From Ornithodoros turicata (Eukaryota; Arthropoda; Arachnida; Ixodida; Argasidae): a DNA stretch of 64,000 nt. The stretch is from NCBI RefSeq assembly GCF_037126465.1, contig NW_026999356.1, positions 35,191 through 99,190 of the forward strand. Direction: 5' to 3'. The translations under genes were made by a program, and so were the position numbers. This document shows positions 33,046 through 43,715 of the stretch, piece by piece. The notes beneath the pieces are model-generated. The model was not told where the DNA came from and did not search any database. It worked only from the letters and a program-made list of their open reading frames with translations. The number at the start of each line of letters is the position of its first letter. Position 1 is the stretch's first letter.

Positions 33046-33875
33046 TAAATGAAGGCATGACCGTTGACAATCTGCCGCATATGTTACAAATTATGGGATG
33101 TCAGGTGCTAGCCGCAGTGGAAGGAAGGCCACCACTCTGCTTGCGATGCCGAAGAGTCGGACACGTCAGGAAAAACTGCACTACCCCGTGGTGTAGGGAA
33201 TGCCGCTCTTTCGGACACGAAGCGGTACACTGCATGGAAACGTATGCGTCAAAAACTAAACGGGCGCTTGGTGCACCGCATGAACAAGAGGATATGGAAT
33301 GCGATGACGGTGCTCTAGAGGAAAGTAAAACGACAATAGGCAACTCTGATCACGCTCTGACAGGGAATGAAACGGAAGGAAAAGAGGCGGTAAATTCTTC
33401 AGAAAGAGAACAGCCAGAGGTACAATCAACTGAGAGGATGCAAGAGGAAGGAGTGTCGGAAGCGCAGCAGACTGGTGAGACTTCGGCCGCGACGAGAACA
33501 GATGAACTAGCGGCAACATCAGGGAAGGAACCTGCAAAGGCAACTGCTGGGGCTATGATTCATGTGGATCAAGGATTGCACCTACTGGGAAAAGAGGCTA
33601 GGATACACTGCGATGGGCAAGGGAAGACGGATGTTCCTGAACACGATTCTGAAGTAAACAGTGAATCGGACGTTGGCAGTGAATGCGCGCACAGCGACGG
33701 GGACCTTCGAGGTCACAGGAAATTGCCAAGAGATCAGTGGAAAAACAAATGGAAGGAAGTCCGACATCGAAGAAAAAGGTACACCCCTGCGCCACGCTTA
33801 CCGACCAACGACAGAAACAGACCAGCCCAAGGAACTTCTTCCCTTTTTCAAACATGCCCTCCCAGCGAAACATAA
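33046..33875 (+). pseudogene. B' ORF1, 5'-truncated
   Basis: The C-terminal two-thirds of ORF1 is in an open frame: NEGMTVDNLPHMLQIMG, then knuckles CLRCRRVGHVRKNC and CRECRSFGHEAVHC. Here both knuckles keep all ligands, whereas B has Tyr in the second. The acidic linker and the tail ending QTCPPSET match B almost exactly. The RRM-like region is lost at the 33046 junction. Confidence 0.87.
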
Positions 33876-36800
33876 AGGTTGCAACACTCAACGTAAACAG
33901 CTTACTGTCCTTTAAGCGGAAACAGTGGCTTAAACAGTTGGTGTTTATGAACAACATAGACATAATTTGTGTGCAAGAGACTAAAATATCCAGCTATGAA
34001 GAAGAAAAGGACTTTGTGAGGAACTTTGAGGATTGTTTTTGGGTCAGACATGCAGCGGGTCCGCCTTATAGTTCCGGGACAGCGATCATGGTACGCAAGA
34101 AGGCTGCGCTTCAGGTAATTGACTGTGAGATTGACCAGTGTGGGCGCTTTGTTGTCGTGGATATTATTTTTAGGAAGGAGTTAATTAGAGTCGTATCAAT
34201 CTACGCCCCAAATGAATGTACTGCAAGAAAAACCTTCTTTGCAAACCTCAGGGCGTTTTTAGCTGTTCCATGCACGCTCATTGGAGGCGGGGATTATAAT
34301 TGTGTGATGAAGCGAGAGGAGTGTACATACCGAGAATACAAGAAAGACGGTAGTGTTGTTATGTTAAAACAAATGGTCCGGGAATTCGACCTGCAAGATG
34401 TTGTAGCACCGAGCACGGGGGAATCTTTCCAGTTTACTCACTGGCAGGGCTCTTCCCATGCTAGATTAGATAGGGTGTATATTTCAGCGGAACGAGCTGA
34501 GCAAGTCGATGCTTATGAGATAACACCTGTCTGGTTTTCGGATCATGGCATGGTGTCCTTCCGTCTCAAGCAAAAAGCAGGTGAGCGGAACAAACGCGAA
34601 CGCGCGGGCACGTGGAAACTAAACGAGACAATACTAAGAGATGATGTGTTTGCGCAGAAAGTTAAGGTTTAATTGAGCAGTTAAGTGCGAAAAGGGTAAC
34701 TGCTAAGGAATGGGAACTTTTTAAAGCTGAAATAAAGGTGCTGGCAATAGAAAGATGCCAGGTGATGGCATGGGAGAAACGTCAAAAGAAAAATGCCTTG
34801 ATGGCCACAATCCAAACTCTAATAAAAGAGGAGGAGAGAAATCCAGGCTGTGATTTGGCTGTGGCTCCAAAGTGAGATAAAGGACGTTAAAATGCAGATA
34901 ATGCGCGGTCTTGAATGCAAACTTAGAGGTGCAATAATACGAAGTCGTTCTGACATAGTTCAAAGGGACGAAGTGCCAACAAGGCTTTTTCTCGGACTCG
35001 AACGCGAAAGAGTAAACCAAAACTACATAGACTCGATTCAGTTGGATGGTTCCGTAACCCATCTCGAACAAGAAATTGTAACAAGTTTTGAGAACTATTA
35101 CAAGGAAATTTTCGCGCAAGAGGAAAACATACCACCAATTGAATCATATTGCTTAAAGCATCTAAAGACGCTAGCAGCGGAAGAACGAGAGTATGCTATG
35201 GGACCAGTGACCGTAGTAGAGATAAGGAATGCTATCAAAAAATTGAGGTGCAACACATCTCCTGGATGCGACGGTTTAGGGTCCGGATTTTATAAAATGT
35301 TCAAGGACGACCTCAGTAAAGTGCTAGTTGAAGTGTATGATGATATCTGGCAAAGACGCTTGTTAACGCCAACTATGAGGAATAGTACGACTGTGTTAAT
35401 CCCAAAAAGAGGAAGGAGAAAAAAGAAGTTCCTAATATCAGCGATTTCAGACCAATAAGTTTGACATGCACGGACTACAAAATACTCGCAAAGATACTGG
35501 CCAGGCGGCTAGATAGCGTTCTATGGAAAATAATAGGATCACATCAAAGCTACGGAATAAAGAAACGTAGTATTCAGAGGAATCTGCACCTGATGCGGTC
35601 CGTATGTGAGGTGGCACAGGCAACGGGTAGCCCGACTGGCGTCCTCCAAGTTGACTTCAAACAAGCATTCGATAGAGTTTCACATTCTTTTCTTGAATGC
35701 CTTCTGAGGAAAGTCGGAGCAACGGAACTTTGTGAGTGGGTAAAAATCTGCTACAAAGATATAGGCACCCGGCTAATAATTAACGGAGCCGCAAGTTCCC
35801 ATATAAAGGTTGAAAGGGGTGTTAGGCAGGGCTGTCCGATGTCTGCAGTTCTTTTTGTCTTATATTTGGAGCCACTTTGCCAGAACATCCTACATAACCC
35901 CAAAATAGAAGGGATACGGATAGGAGAGGAGCGCGTGAAGCTGCTTGCATACGCAGACGATCTAACTTTTTTCTGTGGGAAGTGTGAAGAAATCGACGTA
36001 TGTCTGCAAGAAACACTTAAATTCTGCGACTACTCAGGTGCTCAGGTAAACCCCACAAAGTCACGAGGTGCTTGGCTTGGTAAATGGGTAAATGCTCCTG
36101 AAGTCATGCAGGACATACATATGGGAAGTGAAGTTGAGTCCTATTTGGGGGTACCCTTTTTGAAGCAAGGGCAAGTTGGCAGTAAATTAGGAGCCGCCGT
36201 GGATAAGCTACACGCTAGAGCTTCGAGGTACAGAGGTCGAAGGACCACGCTGCTAAACAGGGCTTACGTAGCAAACAGAGTTTTTTATACCGCCATCTTG
36301 TACAAAGCGCAAGCGATAGCGTGCCCGGCGGAAGTCATAAGGAAGTACCACCGAATCGCCGCGGTGTTTGTATCGATCTCCCGCTTTGAACGAATGAGGC
36401 GCTCAAACATTTTCCTACCTGTTAAAGCTGGTGGTTTGGGCGTCATCAATCTCGAGATCAAGCTTCTCGTAGTGCGCTTCATGTACTTTCGAAACCAGCT
36501 AGATCCAGTGTTGCGGAGCGCAATACAGACCCTTGCAGCACAAGTCCTCGATGGATGGGTAGTTACAACCAGTGCACAAATATGTGATCCAGGGGAACTA
36601 CGTTTCTTTAAGGAGATCAGAAGTGCACTCATCTTTTTCCAAACGCATTTCTCATGGGGCTACCTGAGCGCAGTGTCCAGAAAAACATTGTATTGGGACA
36701 CAGTTGCGATAACGTTTCCTCCGCCACTCTATCGTACCTCTTTTCCGACACAAACAAACAACGATGTTCTGATCCGCTTACGCAAGCTTCCCATTGCTCC

Positions 36801-37305
36801 CGAGTGCAAGGACTTTTTCATAAAGGTCCACACTGAGGTCCTCCCTGTACAAACATGGTGTGCGAATAAGGGATTTGTGGTTCCCTACATGACCTGTTCT
36901 GTATGCGGGGAAGTCGAGACACTGGAACATGTGTTTATAAACTGCAGGAGTGCTGTTTTCTTTTGGCACGACCTGCGCACAACACTGGAGATTACTTTCG
37001 ATGTGTCATGGCATGTGCTTAAGTTTTTGCTCACTGGCAACAGCAGAAACGGTCAGGTTTCACAAATTGTAATGGTCCTGGGGATGAAGGCATTATGGCA
37101 GGCTAGGACATCGAAGACAGAAAATCTCCCCAATCCAAAACCTACATGGCACTATTTAAGAGTGGAGCTCCTTTGGGTATGCAGCTTAATTGGCACCCAG
37201 GCACTCGATAACGACACTGAATGGATGCGAATCCAAGTTATCGCTAATTCTGTAACGGCAGCCACTTTTGGCCGCAGGTCCCGCAGCCAAACCCCTTTGT
37301 CCTAA
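33854..37305 (+). pseudogene. B' ORF2: endonuclease-reverse transcriptase with three frame lesions
   Basis: The ATG at 33854 (MPSQRNIKVATLNVNSLL) overlaps the ORF1 stop by 22 nt, as in B. The endonuclease is complete, with SDHG and GDYN. A one-base deletion in an A-run at about 34663 stops the frame after KVKV. A 19-for-6 base replacement lies at about 34852 and another one-base deletion in an A-run at about 35407. The RT then continues with CTDYKILAKILARRLD, DFKQAFD, VRQGCPMS (consensus Gln, unlike B), AYADD and the CCHC CSVCGEVETLEHVFINC, to the stop at 37305. B' thus carries consensus residues where B has substitutions, while B carries the open frame. Confidence 0.9.
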
Positions 37306-37471
37306 GGGCCACATGTTGGGGGCTCAGCGAAACGGAGTAAAAGTCAGACTCCAATTCCCAATGCTTTGTATATATCATAGTGTCACCGCCTATCATTAAC
37401 CTATGTATCGGTCTCTGTGTAGCCTGTATAACGCTGTCATGTATCATTAAGTAAAGGAAAAAAAGAAAAAA

Positions 37472-40400
37472 GTCCAGATAGCTCAGTTGGATCGAGGACA
37501 TATGCCCATGCAAACACATGGGTTGTAGGATTAGCTAGTTCGAATCCAAGGTAGGCATAGCTTTTTTTCATATGGTAGTTTTGATGCCTTTTTTCTAAAT
37601 CATTTCCATTTTAATTGTTCCAATCAGGTGAAGCTCTCTCCCTTTGGTAATTCCAATTAGGACGGCTTGTACGACCGCTTCACAGCGCGATCCTATACGC
37701 ACCATTCTGGATAGAATTCAAAGACGAAATATCGTCCCGCCCAGCTGGCTCAGTTGGATCGAGGACATATACCCATGCAAACACATGGGTTGTAGGATTA
37801 GCTAGTTCGAATCCAAGTTAGGCATAGCTTTTCTCATAAGCTAGTTTTGATGCCTTTTTTCTAAATCATTTCCATTTTAATTGTTCCAATCAGGTGAAGC
37901 TCTCTCCCTTTGGTAATTCCAATTAGGACGGCTTGTACGACCGCTTCACAGCGCGATCCTATACGCACCATTCTGGATAGAATTCAAAGACGAAATATCG
38001 TCCCGCCCAGCTGGCTCAGTTGGATCGAGGACATATACCCATGCAAACACATGGGTTGTAGGATTAGCTAGTTCGAATCCAAGTTAGGCATAGCTTTTCT
38101 CATAAGCTAGTTTTGATGCCTTTTTTCTAAATCATTTCCATTTTAATTGTTCCAATCAGGTGAAGCTCTCTCCCTTTGGTAATTCCAATTAGGACGGCTT
38201 GTACGACCGCTTCACAGCGCGATCCTATACGCACCATTCTGGATAGAATTCAAAGACGAAATATCGTCCCGCCCAGCTGGCTCAGTTGGATCGAGGACAT
38301 ATACCCATGCAAACACATGGGTTGTAGGATTAGCTAGTTCGAATCCAAGTTAGGCATAGCTTTTCTCATAAGCTAGTTTTGATGCCTTTTTTCTAAATCA
38401 TTTCCATTTTAATTGTTCCAATCAGGTGAAGCTCTCTCCCTTTGGTAATTCCAATTAGGACGGCTTGTACGACCGCTTCACAGCGCGATCCTATACGCAC
38501 CATTCTGGATAGAATTCAAAGACGAAATATCGTCCCGCCCAGCTGGCTCAGTTGGATCGAGGACATATACCCATGCAAACACATGGGTTGTAGGATTAGC
38601 TAGTTCGAATCCAAGTTAGGCATAGCTTTTCTCATAAGCTAGTTTTGATGCCTTTTTTCTAAATCATTTCCATTTTAATTGTTCCAATCAGGTGAAGCTC
38701 TCTCCCTTTGGTAATTCCAATTAGGACGGCTTGTACGACCGCTTCACAGCGCGATCCTATACGCACCATTCTGGATAGAATTCAAAGACGAAATATCGTC
38801 CCGCCCAGCTGGCTCAGTTGGATCGAGGACATATACCCATGCAAACACATGGGTTGTAGGATTAGCTAGTTCGAATCCAAGTTAGGCATAGCTTTTCTCA
38901 TAAGCTAGTTTTGATGCCTTTTTTCTAAATCATTTCCATTTTAATTGTTCCAATCAGGTGAAGCTCTCTCCCTTTGGTAATTCCAATTAGGACGGCTTGT
39001 ACGACCGCTTCACAGCGCGATCCTATACGCACCATTCTGGATAGAATTCAAAGACGAAATATCGTCCCGCCCAGCTGGCTCAGTTGGATCGAGGACATAT
39101 ACCCATGCAAACACATGGGTTGTAGGATTAGCTAGTTCGAATCCAAGTTAGGCATAGCTTTTCTCATAAGCTAGTTTTGATGCCTTTTTTCTAAATCATT
39201 TCCATTTTAATTGTTCCAATCAGGTGAAGCTCTCTCCCTTTGGTAATTCCAATTAGGACGGCTTGTACGACCGCTTCACAGCGCGATCCTATACGCACCA
39301 TTCTGGATAGAATTCAAAGACGAAATATCGTCCCGCCCAGCTGGCTCAGTTGGATCGAGGACATATACCCATGCAAACACATGGGTTGTTGGATTAGCTA
39401 GTTCGAATCCAAGGTAGGCATAGCTTTTTTTCATATGGTAGTTTTGATGCCTTTTTTCTAAATCATTTCCATTTTAATTGTTCCAATCAGGTGAAGCTCT
39501 CTCCCTTTGGTAATTCCAATTAGGACGGCTTGTACGACCGCTTCACAGCGCGATCCTATACGCACCATTCTGGATAGAATTCAAAGACGAAATATCGTCC
39601 CGTCCAGCTGGCTCAGTTGGATCGAGGACATATACCCATGCAAACACATGGGTTGTTGGATTAGCTAGTTCGAATCCAAGTTAGGCGTAGCTTTTCTCAT
39701 AAGCTAGTTTTGATGCCTTTTTTCTAAATCATTTCCATTTGAATTGTTCGAATCAGTTGACGCCCTCTCCCTTTGGTAATTCTAATTACGACGCCCTGTA
39801 CGACTCCTTCACACCGCGATCCTATAACGCACCATTCTGGATAGAATTCAAAGACGAAACATCGTCCCCTCCAGCTGGCTCAGTTGGATCGAGGACATAT
39901 ACCCATGCAAACACTTGGGTTGTTGGATTAGCTAGTTCGAATCCAAGGTAGGCATAGCTTTTTTTCATATGGTAGTTTTGATGCCTTTTTTCTAAATCAT
40001 TTCCATTTTAATTGTTCCAATCAGGTGAAGCTCTCTCCCTTTGGTAATTCCAATTAGGACGGCTTGTACGACCGCTTCACAGCGCGATCCTATACGCACC
40101 ATTCTGGATAGAATTCAAAGACGAAATATCGTCCCGTCCAGCTGGCTCAGTTGGATCGAGGACATATACCCATGCAAACACATGGGTTGTAGGATTAGCT
40201 AGTTCGAATCCAAGTTAGGCATAGCTTTTCTCATAAGCTAGTTTTGATGCCTTTTTTCTAAATCATTTCCATTTGAATTGTTCGAATCAGTTGACGCCCT
40301 CTCCCTTTGGTAATTCTAATTACGACGCCCTGTAGGACTCCTTCACACCGCGATCCTATAACGCACCATTCTGGATAGAATTCAAAGACGAAATATCGTC

Positions 40401-40532
40401 CCGTCCAGATAGCTCAGTTGGATCGAGGACATATACCCATGCAAACACATGGGTTGTAGGGTTAGCTAGTTCGAATCCAAGGTAGCCATAGCTTTTTTCA
40501 TATGGTAGTTTTGATGCCTTTTTTCTAAATCA
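37472..40532 (+). repeat. tRNA-like satellite array 6 (about 11 monomers)
   Basis: The tRNA-like units now read on the plus strand. The first seven or so full monomers are nearly identical and share GCCCAGCTGGCTCAG, CATAAGCTAG and AATTAGGACGG. From about 39470 two subtypes alternate: TTAATTGTTCCAATCAGG at 39476 and 40008, TTGAATTGTTCGAATCAG at 39740 and 40273. This gives a roughly 536-bp dimer. The array is interrupted by an L2-like LINE within TTTTCTAAATCATTTCC. Confidence 0.95.
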
Positions 40533-42949
40533 GGTTTTATTTCAGGTTTCAGGTTTTATTTATTTACTCTTTCTGAGTTTCAATGAATTACAAATGGGAC
40601 TGTGAGGGCGTGCCCTGTGTAACAGTCCCAGCAGTAGATACACAGACATACATGAATATATAACAAGCCTTGTGGGAAAGAAAGAAGAAAGAAAAAAAAA
40701 GACATTGGACAAACAATTGACAAAAATGCATTGACAAGGAAAGTGAAACATTATGGTGCAACCTATAGTAAGCAAAGAGCATTACCGACATAGATAAAAC
40801 AATTGTATAAGTCATATCAAGGGCGTGTTATGTCAAGAAAGAAAGGAAGAGATCATTACTAAATCATAGAGCTTTCGTGTCCCATTGCCATTGTGAGAGA
40901 TGTAAACAGGAATACCTCTTAAATTGAAAAAAGGAAGACAGGGTTCTGATATGCAACGGTAGGGAATTCCATACCTTGGAACCACAGAAAGACTTTGAAA
41001 ATATACCATAATTTGTACGTGAAGAAGGAGGTTGAAGCATGTCAGGCTGATGACGTAGGTTGTACAATGTATGAACACGATTGAGAGAGATCAAATGGTC
41101 CGTGATAGCCCCATGGATCAACTTGTACATGAAAAGTGCGACTTTATGCTTAACAAGAGAATAAACATTTTGCACTGACAAACACTGAAAGGCAAACGCT
41201 ATTGATTCGCAGGGGGGTATGAACAACATTATCCTCAGGGCCCTTCTTTGGGACTGAAAAATAGGAAGAAGGGTGGAGGGATAGGTCAGCCCATAGACCT
41301 CCAGAGCGTACGAAATATTGGAGTGGACTAGAGCGTGGTAAACCATTAGAAGCGCCTGGATAGAAAGAAATTGTCTTAACTTAGAAAATGCGAACAAGGC
41401 GGAGGTGATTTTGAGTCGGACAAACTTAACATGATCATCCCATGATAGGTTTTCATGTAAAATAACGCCGAGAAATTTGACTGAAGACTCTCTGCTGAGA
41501 GGGCGGCCTGCGAGGTATAGCTTTTCCTGGTCTAGGTCCAAATATTTTTGTCGTGGGCGAAATATTACGTATGAAGTCTTATCGATATTTGGAACCAGTT
41601 TGTTGGCAGAAAGCCAGATGGAGAACCGACGTAAAACGTTATTTGCCTTTGCAAACAAGCTCATAGTGTTAGATGCGTCAATAAAAATGTTAGTGTCGTC
41701 CGCGTAAAGGAAACAGTCTTCATGTAGGTAATCATGGAGATCATTAACATAGATAAGAAATAGGAAAGGTCCCAAAATAGAGCCTTGAGGAACGCCTGTT
41801 GTCAGTGTTCCAATGCAAGAATTAGAGTTGCTGAGTGTTACGTATTGTTTCCGGTTTTCCAAATAACTGGTCAATAAGTTCAAAGCTAAGCCACGTATAC
41901 CGTACCTCTCAAGTTTTTTAAGCAGGATCTGATGATCTATTAAATCAAAAGCTTTTGTCAAGTCGATAAAGATGCCCATGGTAAGTAGTTTTGCTTCGAT
42001 ATTACGCTTAATCTTTTCAGTGGCATTTACCAACGCTAAGGTTGTGGATTTCCCCGGGCGAAAACCGAACTGGAATGGATGTAGTAATTTATGTTTTTCG
42101 AAAAAGAATTCAAGCCTCAGCAGCACTAATTTTTCGAACACCTTACTAATAGACGGAAGTATAGATATAGGACGATAATTACCAGCCATTGTCCTGCTGC
42201 CCTTTTTGTAAACTGGAATAACCTTAGCAACCTTTAACAAATCCGGAAAAGACCCCTGGGAAAAGATATCGTTTGCCAGAGTCGCCAATGGTGCAGCGAG
42301 CAAATGACCAAATTTTTTCAAAAGAGCTACCGATATGCCATCGTGGCCACATGAATTTGACGATTTCAGTGTCTTAATAATCGAAAGTACTTCATCAGGT
42401 GTAGATGGTCCTAGGAAAAGGCTATGTTTGTTTACAGGAGGTAACGGAAACGTTTGCGTGAACTCGGTCAGCTGAGGCACGCTTTTCGAAATGTTGCAGA
42501 AGTAATCGTTAAACTTCTCTGCCACGGCAACGGGACTGGTTAGAAGTACGTCGCTGCTTAAGAGTGAGATAGCAGTATTAATCCCGTTCCACATGGCTTT
42601 GGGGCTATCACTAGCGTCAGCGATAATTTTGGAGTAGTAGTTGACTTTTGCTACTCGTAGAACATTCCTAAGGGTATTATTGTATTTATTGTATCTCAGT
42701 CGTAAATTAGAATTTGACGGTGAACCCCGTAGCTTGATGTACAAGTTATTTTTATGTTTTATGCTTTTTAGTATTCCCTTTGTAATCCATGGTTGTCGAA
42801 TCGTGTTACGCTTACTAGGTGCAGTACTGGAAGAGCTCTGTCGAATCATCTTCGATAAAGTTGACAAGAAGTGATTTAGTTTCGCGGTCACGTCTGTGTG
42901 CAAAGAGAAATCCCAGGACATCTGACTTTCCATTTCCACTTTACAAATC
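40533..42949 (-). mobile_element. L2/CR1-like LINE, 5'-truncated
   Basis: It is inserted in the TCTAAATCATTTCC part of the monomer with a short duplication, AAATCA (40527-40532 and 42950-42955), and lies opposite to the tRNA-like sense. The minus strand reads 5'-truncated coding sequence, then about 300 bp of 3' region, and ends in a short repeat built from AACCTGAAA-type units rather than poly(A). That kind of 3' end is typical of CR1/L2-group elements. The endonuclease domain is missing. It uses no A-box target and is independent of the site-specific LINEs. Confidence 0.88.
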
Positions 42950-42951
42950 AA
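40864..42951 (-). CDS. L2/CR1-like reverse transcriptase, endonuclease missing, frame open (695 codons)
   Basis: The frame starts inside the linker between endonuclease and RT; the nominal Met lies in the flanking duplication, so there is no native start. RT motifs in order are CGHDGISVALLK (about 201-212), YRPISILPSISKVFEKL (259-275), FGFRPGKSTTLAL, DLTKAFD (330-336), GVPQGSILGPFLFLIYVNDL (386-405), YADD (416-419) and VKFLGVILHENLSWDDHV. The GVPQGS...NDL pattern separates this from the L1/Tx1-type RTs elsewhere in the window. The absence of stops over nearly 700 codons indicates a recent insertion. Without the endonuclease it is not autonomous. Confidence 0.88.
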   Translation of the reverse strand: MICKVEMESQMSWDFSLHTDVTAKLNHFLSTLSKMIRQSSSSTAPSKRNTIRQPWITKGILKSIKHKNNLYIKLRGSPSNSNLRLRYNKYNNTLRNVLRVAKVNYYSKIIADASDSPKAMWNGINTAISLLSSDVLLTSPVAVAEKFNDYFCNISKSVPQLTEFTQTFPLPPVNKHSLFLGPSTPDEVLSIIKTLKSSNSCGHDGISVALLKKFGHLLAAPLATLANDIFSQGSFPDLLKVAKVIPVYKKGSRTMAGNYRPISILPSISKVFEKLVLLRLEFFFEKHKLLHPFQFGFRPGKSTTLALVNATEKIKRNIEAKLLTMGIFIDLTKAFDLIDHQILLKKLERYGIRGLALNLLTSYLENRKQYVTLSNSNSCIGTLTTGVPQGSILGPFLFLIYVNDLHDYLHEDCFLYADDTNIFIDASNTMSLFAKANNVLRRFSIWLSANKLVPNIDKTSYVIFRPRQKYLDLDQEKLYLAGRPLSRESSVKFLGVILHENLSWDDHVKFVRLKITSALFAFSKLRQFLSIQALLMVYHALVHSNISYALEVYGLTYPSTLLPIFQSQRRALRIMLFIPPCESIAFAFQCLSVQNVYSLVKHKVALFMYKLIHGAITDHLISLNRVHTLYNLRHQPDMLQPPSSRTNYGIFSKSFCGSKVWNSLPLHIRTLSSFFQFKRYSCLHLSQWQWDTKAL

Positions 42952-43674
42952 ATCATTTCCATTTTAATTGTTCGAATCAGGTGAAGCTATCTCCCTTTGG
43001 TAATTCCAATTACGACGGCTTGTACGACGCCTTGTACAACCGCTTCACAGCGCGATCCTATACGCACCATTCTGGATAGAATTCAAAGACGAAATATCGT
43101 CCCGTCCAGATAGCTCAGTTGGATCGAGGACATATACCCATGCAAATACATGGGTTGTAGGATTAGCTAGTTCGAATGCAAGGTAGGCATAGCTTTTTTT
43201 CATATGGTAGTTTGGTGCCTTTTTTCTAAATCATTTCCATTTTAATTGTTCGAATCAGGTGAAGCTCTCTCCCTTTGGTAATTCCAATTACGACGGCTTG
43301 ACCGACGGCATGCACGACTGTTTCACAGCGCGATCCTATGCGCACCATTCTGGATAGAATTCAAAGACGAAATATCGTCCCGTCCAGATAGCTCAGTTGG
43401 ATCGAGGACATATACCCCAGCAAACACATGGGTTGTAGGATTAGCTAGTTCGAATCCAAGGTAGGCATAGCTTTTTTTCATATGGTAGTTTGGTGCCTTT
43501 TTTCTAAATCATTTCCATTTTAATTGCTCGAATCAGGTGAAGTTCTCTCCCTTTGGTAATTCCAATTACGACGGCTTGACCGACGGCTTGCACGACCGTT
43601 TCACAGCGCGATCCTATACGCACCATTCTGGATAGAATTCAAAGACGAAATATCGTCCCGTCCAGATAGCTCAG
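42950..43674 (+). repeat. tRNA-like satellite array 7 (about 2.7 monomers)
   Basis: Monomers of the longer GACGGCTTGACCGACGGC subtype, the same as array 3 on the 5' side of A. The first is partial because the L2-like insertion interrupts it. The array ends in the TSD GTCCAGATAGCTCAG (43660-43674) of A'. Confidence 0.95.
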
Positions 43675-43715
43675 TATTCTACTTCCGATAGCGCAAGCGA
43701 AAGGTTGTGGGAAAC

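Larger units (their letters stand above)
33046..37471 (+). mobile_element. Non-LTR retrotransposon B', 5'-truncated relative of B
   Basis: Homology to B begins at about 33046, in the middle of ORF1 (TAAATGAAGGC), and continues to the same 3' tail (GTAAAGGAAAAAAAGAAAAAA) abutting GTCCAGATAGCTCAG at 37472. The 5' half of ORF1 and the 5' UTR are replaced by an antisense ORF2 scrap. Lesions private to B' are a base deletion at about 34663, a replacement adding 13 bp at about 34852-34871 and a base deletion at about 35407; together they account for the 11-bp length difference in ORF2. The 3' flanking satellite is a different subtype from that next to B. Confidence 0.92.

Noticed and set aside
32841..33875. 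A 344-codon host protein gene
   Set aside because: Its first 68 codons cross unrelated sequence and an antisense LINE scrap; the rest is the truncated ORF1 of B'.
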